Position numbers and translations under genes: made by a program. A DNA stretch of 64,000 bases from Lenzites betulinus (lineage: Eukaryota; Basidiomycota; Agaricomycetes; Polyporales; Polyporaceae): positions 992,001-1,056,000 of the forward strand of contig JABYQU010000002.1 in assembly GCA_022264855.1 (NCBI GenBank). Direction: 5' to 3'. Within the stretch, counting starts at the first letter, position 1, and every line of letters begins with the position of its first letter. Below are positions 48,021-60,200 of the stretch, piece by piece. The notes under the pieces are model-generated. The model worked only from the letters and a program-made list of their open reading frames with translations. It searched no databases and had not been told where the DNA came from.

Positions 48021-48933
48021 CTATGTCGGCAAGCCCAACGTAGCACGCTATAAAATGGTTAGTACTGGCACTGAAGAACTCGCGTCGCACACCTACCAGC
48101 TTGATGATATTTTCCCGCTCGCTCGGAGGCATTGCGTACACCTCTTCCCTCGACATCTGCATGACGCGTAGGATAACTCCCTATATGCACATTGTTAGCA
48201 TAGCCAACTACAAATGCATGCACACAAAAACAAACCTTCTGCTCTTCGGGCAAAGCAGCGAACGCGTCTGGTAGACGAGGTCCTGCGGGCGCTGCAGCGG
48301 GGGGCGGGCCTTGAGCATGGGGAGGTTGCATCTGCATGTGTGGCGGTGGTTGCATATGTGCCGGCGCATGGGGAGGCACATGTGGAGGAGGTGTGTGGTG
48401 GGCGGGACCATACCCGGGTCTTGGAGGGGGTGTTTCATAGCCTGGTGCTGAGAAATTCGGTGGTACTTGCGGGGGAGGGTACGCTCCGTGGGTGGGATAT
48501 GTGGGGGTACCACCACGAGGAGGTATATGCGACTGTATATGCGGGGGGATTGCGGGCGCAGGTTGCTGAGGTATTGCTGCAGGAGGTGCGACAGCAGCAG
48601 GAGCAGCGGGGTGTATTGAGGCTGCACCTGGTAGTGCGCCGTATTTTGCGAGGGTTTCCTATGGTTTGGAACGGTCGGCATAAAGAAGGATAGCACCATT
48701 CAAGATACATACCTGCACTACCTCCATCTTGACTGCACCGATGTCTGCCATGACCGCCATGAGCGCATATGCGATCTGCGGCTGACTGTTAAGGATTGTC
48801 TTCCCTTCATTTGGCGTAGTTCTCTGAAGTATTCATGAGCTGCTACTCAGTTGTACAACCGCCTCAAAGCTCTACTAACCTTCAGGGTGAGCAGAAGTTC
48901 GAGCAATTGGTCCTCAGCAATTGCTGCAGCCAT
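48021..48933 (-). CDS. CstF64-like protein lacking an RRM (hinge plus CTD only)
   Basis: Five exons on the minus strand, start 48933 (MAAAIAEDQLLELLLTLK), stop 48021-48023. The second exon (RTTPNEGKTILNSQPQIAYA, LMAVMADIGAVKMEVVQ) resembles the CSTF2/Rna15 hinge, the part that binds CstF77/Rna14. A long Pro/His/Met-rich linker follows with PPPHVPPHAPAHMQPPPHMQ-like repeats. The C-terminal DAFAALPEEQKGVILRVMQM, SREEVYAMPPSERENIIKLR and a last exon encoding ATLGLPT form the three-helix CSTF C-terminal domain. Family members normally start with an RNA-recognition motif of about 80 residues that reads the GU-rich downstream element. None is encoded here, nor within the 470 bases upstream. The role in mRNA 3'-end cleavage is inferred from the two domains. 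Confidence 0.8.
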
Positions 48934-49407
48934 GATAGAAGGTTCTGTTGTACGCGAAGTCGAAATACAGATATCAGTACCAAGGATGTGCGGTGTGCAA
49001 AGCAGCGGCCGAGATCTTCGTCAGTTCTAGGTAGGTGACGCAGCGGGCACAGATCTACGCTTGTTGACTTCCGCCACAAGGATTTACACAGTGGAAGGGA
49101 GGACACAAGACCACTTGCACTTAGGTTTTCAACGAGTTCGAATGGCGGTACGTAGTAGAAGTACCAGTACGTAGACGCCCGGCGTCATTCGATATCGCAA
49201 ACTCCCAAGGCCAGCGCGCGTACTTGGTCACCGGTCAGAACCTCAAATGTTTGTAGAGAACACAATTCCTCGGGTTGATGCGCGCTATGATACATGGGGA
49301 TGGCATCCACAATTGTCGTACTACAAACGTGACTCCGGGGTACTAGAATGCAGAAAGAGAACCATCGTCATGCCATGGGCGGGCATGCGGAAGGGCTCTC
49401 GAACTGC
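48934..49407. other. intergenic, CstF64-like promoter
   Basis: Inspected on the minus strand for a missing RNA-recognition motif. No RNP1-like or RNP2-like motif and no splice-linked exon was seen. It should contain the glutaredoxin 3' end and the promoter of the CstF64-like gene. Confidence 0.5.
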
Positions 49408-49890
49408 TTACGCGGAAACAAGGCTGGCGAGCTTGCCGGAGTTGTCGAGGCCGACAACGGCGTCGCAACCACCAACATGCTTCTGGTCTGCAGCACGGGG
49501 AATTATCAGTAGAGTGCAGGGAGTGCCAACGATAGGCGATTTAGGCTTACTGATGAAGATGTTAGGCACGGTGCGCTGGCCGGTCTTCTCCTGGAGGTAT
49601 TGCTGGATGGCGTCACCGTCCTCAATCTCGTCAAGTCTGAGAGTGGGATGTTAACGTTTTGACCTCAAATAACCGCAGATTAGATTTTTTGCTTACTCGT
49701 AGATCTTGGTGGGGACGTCAGGGAACTTGGAAGTGAGAAGTGCCTTCGCCCGCTTGCAGTAGGGGCAGTAGGACTTGGAGAAGATAGCAATCTTGCTCTC
49801 CGTGATGGTATTCTACACGGACTGAAGGTTAACATAATGCGCAGCCTGTCATGGTCAAATTCGCACCTCGACGAGATCCTTGGCGGCCAT
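49408..49890 (-). CDS. dithiol glutaredoxin
   Basis: Small thiol-disulfide oxidoreductase that uses glutathione. Four exons: MAAKDLVE, then NTITESKIAIFSKSYCPYCK with RAKALLTSKFPDVPTKIYEL, then DEIEDGDAIQQYLQEKTGQR with TVPNIFI, then KQKHVGGCDAVVGLDNSGKL ending ASLVSA with stop at 49408-49410; about 105 residues. The CPYC active site, the TVP cis-proline loop and the GGCD glutathione-binding turn are all present. There is no targeting presequence, so it is probably cytosolic like yeast Grx1/Grx2 short forms. It is divergent from the NIF3 gene across 439 bases. Confidence 0.95.
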
Positions 49891-50329
49891 TGCTCTAAGC
49901 TGGAAGGCGGAGGGGCGGGATGAAGATGGTTCGGCCGTGGTTATGCTGGGGAGGGGCTTACTGGGTTGGATGCTGCAGAGGGGTTGAACCAGCTCGTGAA
50001 GCCTCTATATAGTTGGGGGAGCATCGATAGGAACCAGTCGCGGAATCTCAAAGGCAAGACTGCTGAGTGAGCCGGAGCACTGACAGCCCTTCACAGGCGC
50101 GTCATCGCGTCATCGTCTCACGTGCCGCCCCTACGACGCGTCTCGTCACAGCGTCACGCCCGCTCTCCAGCGGAGGCCCGACGCGTGCTTGTCACGGTCC
50201 TCTCGCATCCGGATCCGTGCGGACTCCGTGACAGTCAGCTTCGCACAGGCTCCTCATCGCCCTTCGCCGCTCTCACCGTCGCTAGTTTCTATCCGTGCTG
50301 GACACAGCGCCCGTCTCACGCCGCCCCCG
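49891..50329. promoter_or_regulatory. shared divergent promoter, glutaredoxin / NIF3
   Basis: A 439-base interval lies between two start codons on opposite strands. It is rich in CGTCTCAC/CGTCAC-like words at about 50095-50160, present several times in both orientations, which could be ATF/CREB-like half-sites. No definite element is assigned. Confidence 0.4.
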
Positions 50330-51500
50330 ATGTCTCTCGTCAAAAGCTTCAGCAGGATCATGGGCCGTGTCGCGCCTTTGCACCTCGCCGAAAAGTGGGA
50401 CAATGTCAGCATCCGTTAGATCAAATCAGTATACGCCCGTCGCTCACGACGTCACTTGGAACAGGTTGGTCTCATTCTAGGTTTGCATTCGGGTTCATGG
50501 AAGGTTGAGAGCGTACGCCTAACAAGTTCATTCACCAGAGGCTCCTCATGTGCGCCCAAATGCTAAACGCATCCTCCTTACCATCGAGTGAGCTTCACCC
50601 AACCCTATGTTCCCCTCGGCCAGTAATGGCTAACGTTCTTCTGCAGCCTCACCCCCGCGGTAGTCGACGAAGCGCTCTCGACCCCGACCGCGCTCATCGT
50701 CTCCTACCACCCGCCCATCTTCAAGCCGCTCGCCTCCCTCACGCTCGCGACCCCGCTCCAGGCGTCCCTCCTCCGCTGCGCCGCCGCCGGCATCTCCGTG
50801 TACACCCCGCACACCGCGCTCGACTCCGTCACGGACGGACTCAACGACTGGCTCTGCACGAAGGTCGCCGGCCCGCTGCGCGACATCAACTGGACCGCAC
50901 GCTTCATCGGCCAGGCGTTCCCCGACGGCCTCGGCGGCGTGGGCCGCGTCGTCACGCTCCAGCACCCGATGGAGCTCAAGATGCTGCTCTTCAACATCCG
51001 CACGGAGCTCGAGCTCAAGCACAGTGAGTTCTCCGCTAGGCGGGCGTTGTGTTCTTGCTGTGTCATTGTGCTGATGGCGCGGGGGACGGTAGTCCAGGTG
51101 GCGTACGCTAAGCCGGAGCAGGAAAAGACGTTGGTGAGCACGATTGCTATCTGCGCCGGCTCCGGTGGCTCCATGCTGCTGGGCGTCGATGCGGACGTCT
51201 ATTTCACGGGCGAGATGTCGCACCACGAAGTGCTCGCGGCGGTCCAAAGCGGGCACAACGTCATCCTTTGTACGCGCACCCGTCCCCCCTCTCCCGTCGT
51301 GCAGCTGCTCACCGCGGAACATAGGCGGGCACACGAACACCGAGCGCGGGTTCCTGCCATGGCTCGCAAAGGACATCGAAGAGTTTATCCAGGAGGAGAT
51401 CGAGCAGCCGACGGACCCGGCCGAAGCCGACCTGCTCAAAGGTCTCGAAATCGTGGTCAGCGAGCGGGACAAGCACCCGCTCGTAACCATCGACGCCTAG
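50330..51500 (+). CDS. NIF3/DUF34 family metal-binding protein
   Basis: Conserved NGG1-interacting-factor-3 family protein, usually a di-metal hexamer of uncertain biochemical role. Start 50330 (MSLVKSFSRIMGRVAPLHLA, then EKWDNVG). Exon 1 ends after the AAT of WDN. A 16-nt exon (50465-50480) encodes VGLILE, the next exon APHVRPNAKRILLTI, and the following one DLTPAVVDEALSTPTALIVS with YHPPIFKPL. The large exon carries VYTPHTALDSVTDGLNDWL, with the family's H-x-x-D metal ligand set, and FPDGLGGVGRVV. Later exons carry ICAGSGGSMLLGVDADVYFT with GEMSHHEVLA, then GGHTNTERGFLPWLAKDIEE, providing the His and Glu ligands. Stop 51498-51500. All expected ligand motifs are intact. It is convergent with the complex I gene (138 bases between stops). 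Confidence 0.92.
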
Positions 51501-51638
51501 CTATTCCTCTCTCGGCAGCGTGAACCTTGTCTGTTACCTCACAGTTAATTGCTAATGCCCCCGCTGTGTGACACTACAATAACGCCCCGAGCGGGAATGA
51601 TGGAAAAAACAACGGCGTGTATTGTATATCTACGTACG

Positions 51639-53812
<2,174 letters not shown>

Positions 53813-54097
53813 CCTCGTCGCTGGAGAGAGTGCTTGGTGTCGTCGTCGTCGTGTTCGACGCTGTCGGTGCTAACCGGGGTCTAAACGGACCGTTCCCATT
53901 CGATGGCGTCGGCTCGCCCGGAAGGGGCAGGTCGGGCGCACGGTCCCGTGATGACCTATTGTGGTGGGCGCTTGCGGCACCTACCGCGCGCAGACGTCGC
54001 TGTGTCCGTCATGTTTGTTGCGGAACCTCTGCGGACGCGAGCTGTGGCTTCTCTATCTATCTGCGTCTTGAATTAGCGGTTGAATCTGCCCTCTTGG
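53813..54097. promoter_or_regulatory. shared divergent promoter, complex I 49-kDa / M6PR-like
   Basis: Only 285 bases separate the two starts. No TATA or CCAAT box is obvious. Confidence 0.45.
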
Positions 54098-55335
54098 ATG
54101 TTTGCTCAACACGGATTGCGTCTATTGTCTCTGTGCGCGTTGGTGGTCTTGGCCAGTCTGGGAACCGTCCGAGCAGACGAGAAGCCGTGCACCGCGCATG
54201 CGAACGGGAATTACTATGACCTGAGTAGGCTGTCATCCAAGTATGTGTCGCGCTTCGCGCGGCGGCTTCCAATCGTCTGACAATAGCCCTCTAGCAAGGA
54301 CTACGAGTTCACCTCTCCCGCAGGGCAAGAGTATGTCCTGAATGTTTGCAAACCTGTGGCCCAGGAGGCGTGGGCGCCGAAGGTAGACAAGCCCGAAGAC
54401 GTCGCGGGCTTTACACGGCATCCCCGTGGCGACTTCTCATTAGGGTACGGAATATGCTAGCGCAAGCTGGTGCTGCCTCTAATGCGCACTACAGAGATGT
54501 GAACACTACCGTTCTTGTCCGGGAGGGCAACCCACTTATTACGATGACGGACGGTACACGCTGCATCGACGGAGGAGAGCGGACCGGCTCGACAGTGATC
54601 CGATTCATATGCGACAGCTACGCCGGAACAGGTACGCGGCTGCACCTGCACACCAAATAACAGCATCGAGAACTCATGACCCCAAGGCCAGCCGAAATTA
54701 ATTGCCACACTCCCTCCAGATGAGGACCGCGCGTGTTCGTTCTTCGTCGAATGGCGAACGGAGGTACGCAGACCATTACGGGCGTCCCATGCTGTCGCTC
54801 ACGCATGGACTCTTGTACAGATCGCTTGCCCGACGTCGGAAGGTGGTGCCTTCGGGCGCATCGTCTCTGTGCTTGCCATAGTGTAAGTTCTGCAAATTAA
54901 CTACCGAGCCGCATGCTGACGGCCCGCAGTGCAGCAGTGGTCTTCGCGCTGTACATGATCGGTGGGATATTGTACAACCGCTACGTGCTCGAGCTCCAGG
55001 GGCTCGAGCAGGTCCCGCGGTTCTCGTTCTTCTCATTCAGCGACACGCTCGAGTTTTTCCGAGACTGCGTGGGACGCGTGAGGGAGCAGTCGTCTGACGC
55101 ATGGCACTCGCGCAGCTGGGGCAGCAGCCCTGGTGGGTCATGGGGAAGTTCCGGGCGACACGGGTACCGCGGGGCGGTGGGCACGGCGGACGAGGCCCAA
55201 ACGATGCTGATCGGAGGACCGCCTGGGTTCCTGGACGAGCAGGATGACGAGGACGAGGAAGCGGCGACACCCAGGGCGGAGGCGGGCGGGCGGCTGCCGG
55301 GAAACATGGACGCGAATGGGGTTATACGACTGTGA
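54098..55335 (+). CDS. mannose-6-phosphate-receptor-like (MRH) membrane protein
   Basis: Type I Golgi/endosome membrane protein. Start 54098 gives a signal peptide (LRLLSLCALVVLASLGTVRA). The lumenal MRH-type domain includes CTAHANGNYYDLSRLSSNKD, then YEFTSPAGQEYVLNVCKPV and CIDGGERTGSTVIRFICDSY, with the expected spaced cysteines. After DEDRACSFFVEWRTEIACP comes a single transmembrane helix (AAVVFALYMIGGILYNRYV). The tail begins LELQGLEQVPRFSFFSFSDT, similar in layout to the tail of cation-dependent mannose-6-phosphate receptors, and ends in an acidic DEQDDEDEEAA patch. Introns fall in the coding part of the lumenal domain with clean junctions. The closest matches in kind are yeast Mrl1 and Atg27; both have this domain and the receptor-like tail favours Mrl1. 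Likely role: sorting vacuolar cargo. Stop 55333-55335. Confidence 0.85.
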
Positions 55336-56118
55336 GGAGGTGCGTGGTTGTGGCTGCAATATGTCGCGGTGGAAGCTGACGTGGTTGGCGCCACTAGTAC
55401 GTGCAGGACGCCATCGATGGCAGAGTAAATTGGACGCGGACTGGGGTGGGCCTGGAGGGCTTCCGGTGCAGGTTCGGGAGTCGCGATGGGAGTAAACCGG
55501 GGAGAGAAGGAGGAGGACGGGGAGGCGAAGGGGCGAGCCGATTGCCGAACGAAGGCGGGATCTGGGGAGGAGGCGGACGATCGCTCGCTACTGCTGGATC
55601 GCAATCAGATCTGCATGACTGCATCGATGTCGGGGCGGACGTAGCCGGTCGCCTGCTGGGTACAGGGTCCGTAGCACAGAATTCCAGTACTGCTCTTGTC
55701 CGCGGACGTGGCGACGACGGTGTGTGCATCGGGCACGGCGGCGGCGGGGCGGGGGTGCCTGCGAACAAGAGCGCACGTCGCGTAGGGACGTGCGGACAAT
55801 GGGCACGTTGTTTGCACAACAGCGGGCGTTTGCGTTGTACTCGGCAGACGACAAATACGGCACGGGCGCCTGTCGTGCCTCCCGGGCGTGAGGGCATCTG
55901 CTGCACTCAGCTTCTCAGCTCTCTCCAGTGCTCTCTGTCCCTCTCGCAGGACGTAATCGTGTCCGCGTCTGGGCTTGCGTTCCGCCTTCCTCTTCTCATT
56001 GTTTTCTTTTCTTTCGCATCCCCACTCAGCCTCCGACCGTCTCCCTTTTCTACTTCTCTTTCTCCTCCACTCCCCCGACACCCGCCCGCACGACCCGCCA
56101 CGACCTACACGCCCCACA
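55336..56118. other. intergenic, bHLH gene promoter/5' leader
   Basis: This 783-base region has a long C/T-rich plus-strand stretch at about 55900-56100, ending 15-20 bases before the bHLH start codon, as is common in strongly expressed fungal promoters. Open frames crossing it on both strands are not convincing. Confidence 0.5.
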
Positions 56119-57255
56119 ATGGATCAGCACCAACAGCAGCCGATTCACGACGACCAGTCCCAAAATTTCGTCCCCTCCCAGTACATGTACCCCTCATCAG
56201 AGGACGAGCAGGGTTACCTCGTGTATCCGCCTCCGATCCCTGGCTATCAGGGTGTCATCCAACAGCAGCACCCTGCCCATCCTCCTCGTGGGTTCACGCA
56301 CTCTGCCTTACCTCTTCATCCACAGCCGAGATCTGACTTGCCCTTTCTCGTCACTCTCATTGTCTTCCTCAGGGCAAATGTCCGACAGCGACCTGCAGCA
56401 AGCGATGCAGTATCAACGCTCAATCCATATGCTCCCCGGCCAGCACTTTGCACCTCCTGCACCTGTCTACACCGCCTCCCCGCCTCATGGCGTTATGCCT
56501 CTCTCCGCGTCCCCTCCGCCACAGTCCCCTAATATGTATGACCCTCTCTCGCCCCCCATTTCCGGATCAGACACCTCCGGCGACGGCATCTACCATTCGC
56601 GGAACAGTAGTGCAACAGGTTCCCCCTCCTCCTCCCGTGCGAACAGCCTCGTACACCGCCATCCCCTCCGCTACAATCCCACCCCATCACCCACCAGCTC
56701 TTCCGCGGGGCGCCGAAGCAGAGGTCACTCGCTATCCGACGACGACGATCAAATGGGTGTCAACATGGCAGAAAGTCTCGCCAACACGCGCAAGGAGGCA
56801 ACGAGGCGGCAGAGGATCGAGGCGGAGCAGCGCCGTCGGGACGAGCTTCGGGACGGCTACGCGCGCCTGAAAGACGTGCTCCCGGTGTCGAACCAGAAGA
56901 GCAGCAAAGTGTCTCTGCTCGAACGAGGTACGTCTCGGGCACGGTGGCGCACCTCGTCCCCGAATCTCATCGATCGCCCGACACAGCGACGAACCATATC
57001 ACGCACTTGGAGAAGACGACTCGCCAGTTGCAGCAGCGGCTGGCGGCCTTGGATGCAGAGGTGACCAGGCTTCGATCTTTGAACGAGAAGATCTCACTCG
57101 GAACCAGCAACTCGCCCTCACCGGGCGCGAACATGGACACTCGCCCGCTGTCCCCTCCCCCTGAGGGATCGCCGCAACAGTCGGGCCAGAACCAGCCTAG
57201 CCAAGATACTCCCGCGGCAGAGTCGAGCCCATCCGCCTCAGAAAGCGGTTACTGA
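56119..57255 (+). CDS. basic helix-loop-helix transcription factor
   Basis: Three exons. Start 56119 (MDQHQQQPIHDDQSQNFVPS); the second exon begins in frame after an 84-nt intron (RQMSDSDLQQAMQYQR); stop 57253-57255. The N-terminal two thirds are Gln/Pro/Ser/Tyr-rich and probably disordered or activating. The bHLH is ATRRQRIEAEQRRRDELRDG, YARLKDVLPVSNQKSSKVSL and LERATNHITHLEKTTRQLQQ, split by an intron in helix 2 and followed by a leucine-rich coiled extension. In the basic part the E and RRR that contact E-box DNA are present. The histidine common at the first contact position is replaced by isoleucine or alanine, so the preference for CACGTG over other E-boxes is uncertain. Targets unknown. 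Confidence 0.88.
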
Positions 57256-60200
57256 CTCCTCTGCCGTCCGCTATATCTCTTGCCCCGCCCCGAACAGTGC
57301 TCGCCCCTCCTCCCACTTGTTTCATTATCACAATCCATTTTCTTATCGTCATATAGTCCCCGCTTGTCAATGTCTTGTCCACACAGCATGCATCTGTGCC
57401 CTCCCCGCCCTGCTTGCAGTCGCATGCCGCCTCAGGAAAGCGCGGCACTGGTCACCCAGGAGGCACACATCGCGCTGCGTCGTCCCGCCACTCGAAGCCG
57501 AAGACTTCGAGGTCGGGGTCGATGGGCATGGGTTCGGGTTCCTGCGATCGCGCGAACCGCCTGGCGCGGCTCGTCGCGTGACGCGCCCCGAAGCCCTCGC
57601 CTGACCCCCAGCCTCGAGGAGAATCCTGCCGCTTGACGCTGCAGGCTGGCGCACTGCGAGCACGACCGCGCCGGGCCCTCGGCACCCCCATCCGATGACG
57701 CTGGTGAGCCTGCTCCCGGTGTCGCGTTGATTGGGCGCCGCGTGTCTGGCTAGGATCGCGCGTGCCATCTCGTCGACGCGCTCTCGCCTCGGATAGAAGA
57801 GGGGGCCCGCGTCAGCGGCCGGACGGTGCAGGCGCAGGGGCGCCACACGCTCCTGCCGCAGCACCCCCGGCACCGCGCACGACGCCCCGCCGCACAGGAC
57901 TTTTTCTAGGTTTGTAGAACGAAGAACCCGCTACGTTACCGGCCGAACTCGCCCATTCCATCCCGCCCTACGCACACAGGCCGCCACCCCATCTACCCAC
58001 CCATCTACCGCTACCTATCCTCCCCCCGATGCTCCCGCTCCCCCCTGCCTCTTTCTCTCTGTCTCTCTATCCGTTGTACTATATCCTATCGGGCTCTGGA
58101 ACGCGACGGCCACAATCACGAAGGATACGACCCGGCGACGACCCAACACGACCATCTCTCTTCCTCTCCCGCTTGGGGCAGCCCGCAAACCGCACGGCCG
58201 TCTTCTTGGGCTCCGACTGACCGACCGACGACGACTTCTTGCATGGGGTGGTATGGGGAGGCTGCCCGCGCTCTTGACGGGGGCGGGCCGTGTGTGTCTC
58301 GCATCCGGACGCGCGGTGGCGTCCGGGGAATTGTGGTGTCGTCGGCGGGAAAAGTACATAGGTCGTGTATCTCTAGGAGTATAGTCGATTTGGTTTGTGG
58401 GCTGCGCAATGCGAACGTCTTGTATCCTTCAGAATCGCGTGCGTGCTCAGGGCACCGTAAACGAGTGCGTTACAAGGTTGCTTCGTTAATATTGCAAATG
58501 GCGATCGTAATGTACAGTGCGTTGACATAGCTAGCTACCCGTACCACCGGTCGGTGCTCAGCGAAGTTCTTTGCCCTTCTGGGGAGTCCTCTCCAGTCGT
58601 TCGTACCACCTTGCCTCCAACCGGCGCAAGAACAGCCCCAGCACCAGTCGAGCACTCGCACTTCCCGCCCGCCAGCTTCCCAGCTTCTCCCTCCGCCCAT
58701 CTCGCAGCTTGTCGGAGAAGGTGCAGGGCGCGCCCCCTCCAGGGCCAAGTTCAGGCCGCCTTCGCTCTAGGTTAGACGTTAGCCATGCGGCCGTCCCCTC
58801 TATGAATAACGGGCGTGCTCGATCACCACGAGGCGCGGGCTGGCGCTGACGTCGAGCCCAAGCTGTCCCCTGCGAGCACCAGCGCGAACGTCATCATAAT
58901 ATCAACACGCACCTGAGGTCCCCGCTCGCGGCGCCATTCAGTCGACGCCGAGGGTCGTATGAACGGCGAAAGCCGCTTGGAAGGAGTGCGAGCGTCGTGC
59001 CGCGCGGGCCCGACGGTCCTGCATGGTGACGGTGGGACGCGCAACGTTATCGCTTCGTCTTTCGCCGCAGATGACTGCCTCGAGGCGGCGCCGTCCGCGG
59101 AAGGCACCGTGGCCGCCCACGGCTGAAGTGGCTCGGGCGTGGGACGGTGCCTGCGCGCGTCGAGCAGGGCAGAGACGCAGAGGTGTCCGAGTCGCCCAGT
59201 CCCCAGGATGAGCCGCAAGGTTTCATCTGGCCGATAGCACTCTGCGCTTCCCGTGCGGATGGGCGCGAAAGAAGTGAGAAGGCGGGTGTCCCTGCGTCAT
59301 ACGTGCTGGGGTCTTCGCGCTGGAGTGCATCATTCAGCCGTCGTCAATGTTGCGAAGTGCGAAGTGCGGGGGCACGAGCGGGTGCGAGCGTGTGTGCGCA
59401 CCGCGGGTTGGCAGGACGCGTCTGTTAAAGCCGCGGACGGCGGCGAGCTGCGTGCTACGCGACCGCCGTTGTCGTAAAGTCCGTCGCGCACACGCCATGT
59501 AGGCATTCGGCCGGAAAGACCGTGGCGCGGCGGCGACCGTCTGCATGCCGGCATTGGGGGACATCGACGCTCCGTACGCGGGGGGCGACGGCGCAGGGGC
59601 GTTAGGGCGGGGACCGTCAAGTCGCTCGGGATTGTCAATGTTGACATGGGCTCTGCGAGAACCGGCCTCGAGGTGGTTGGGGACTCTTCCCAGTCCGAGC
59701 GGGGCGCACGGCCGCATCGGGCGATGCCCATCCCGCGTAGAATGGGGTGGATCGACTGGCGCGACGTCGTCGCTGCTCGCGTATGACGCAGCACGCGTCC
59801 ACGACGGCCAAACCCGAAGCTGCCGCGGTGTCGCGTCTCGCGAGCCACCCTGGAGTGCGCGTTCCACTCGAACGGGGCAGAGAACGTACCCTCGATTGCC
59901 AGTGTGTGACTGGCCCAGCGGCTCGGATCGCTGACGTTCCTGGGTGGAAGAGAGCGCAGCGCTTCGCCGAGGTGAGATCTGAACCTTCCTAAAGCTGGAG
60001 ATAAGTGGTGTTCGCGCGGGTCGTCTACAGGGGCCGAGAGAAGGACCTGAGTCGGTGTGAGTCCGCGGCCATAGCGAAGGGCGGCCTGGGCGGCGACTGC
60101 GCAGCGCAGGAGGGCGGAGTACCGCGCACAAGGCCTGTGTGACCCAGAGACAGCTAGACTGGGCGGGCTTGATGCTGTTGGGACTACCGCCGTCCCGTCG

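Noticed and set aside
48934..49407. search for a missing RRM upstream of the CstF64-like gene
   Set aside because: No RNP-like motif or splice-compatible exon was found; the region appears to be promoter and glutaredoxin 3' sequence.
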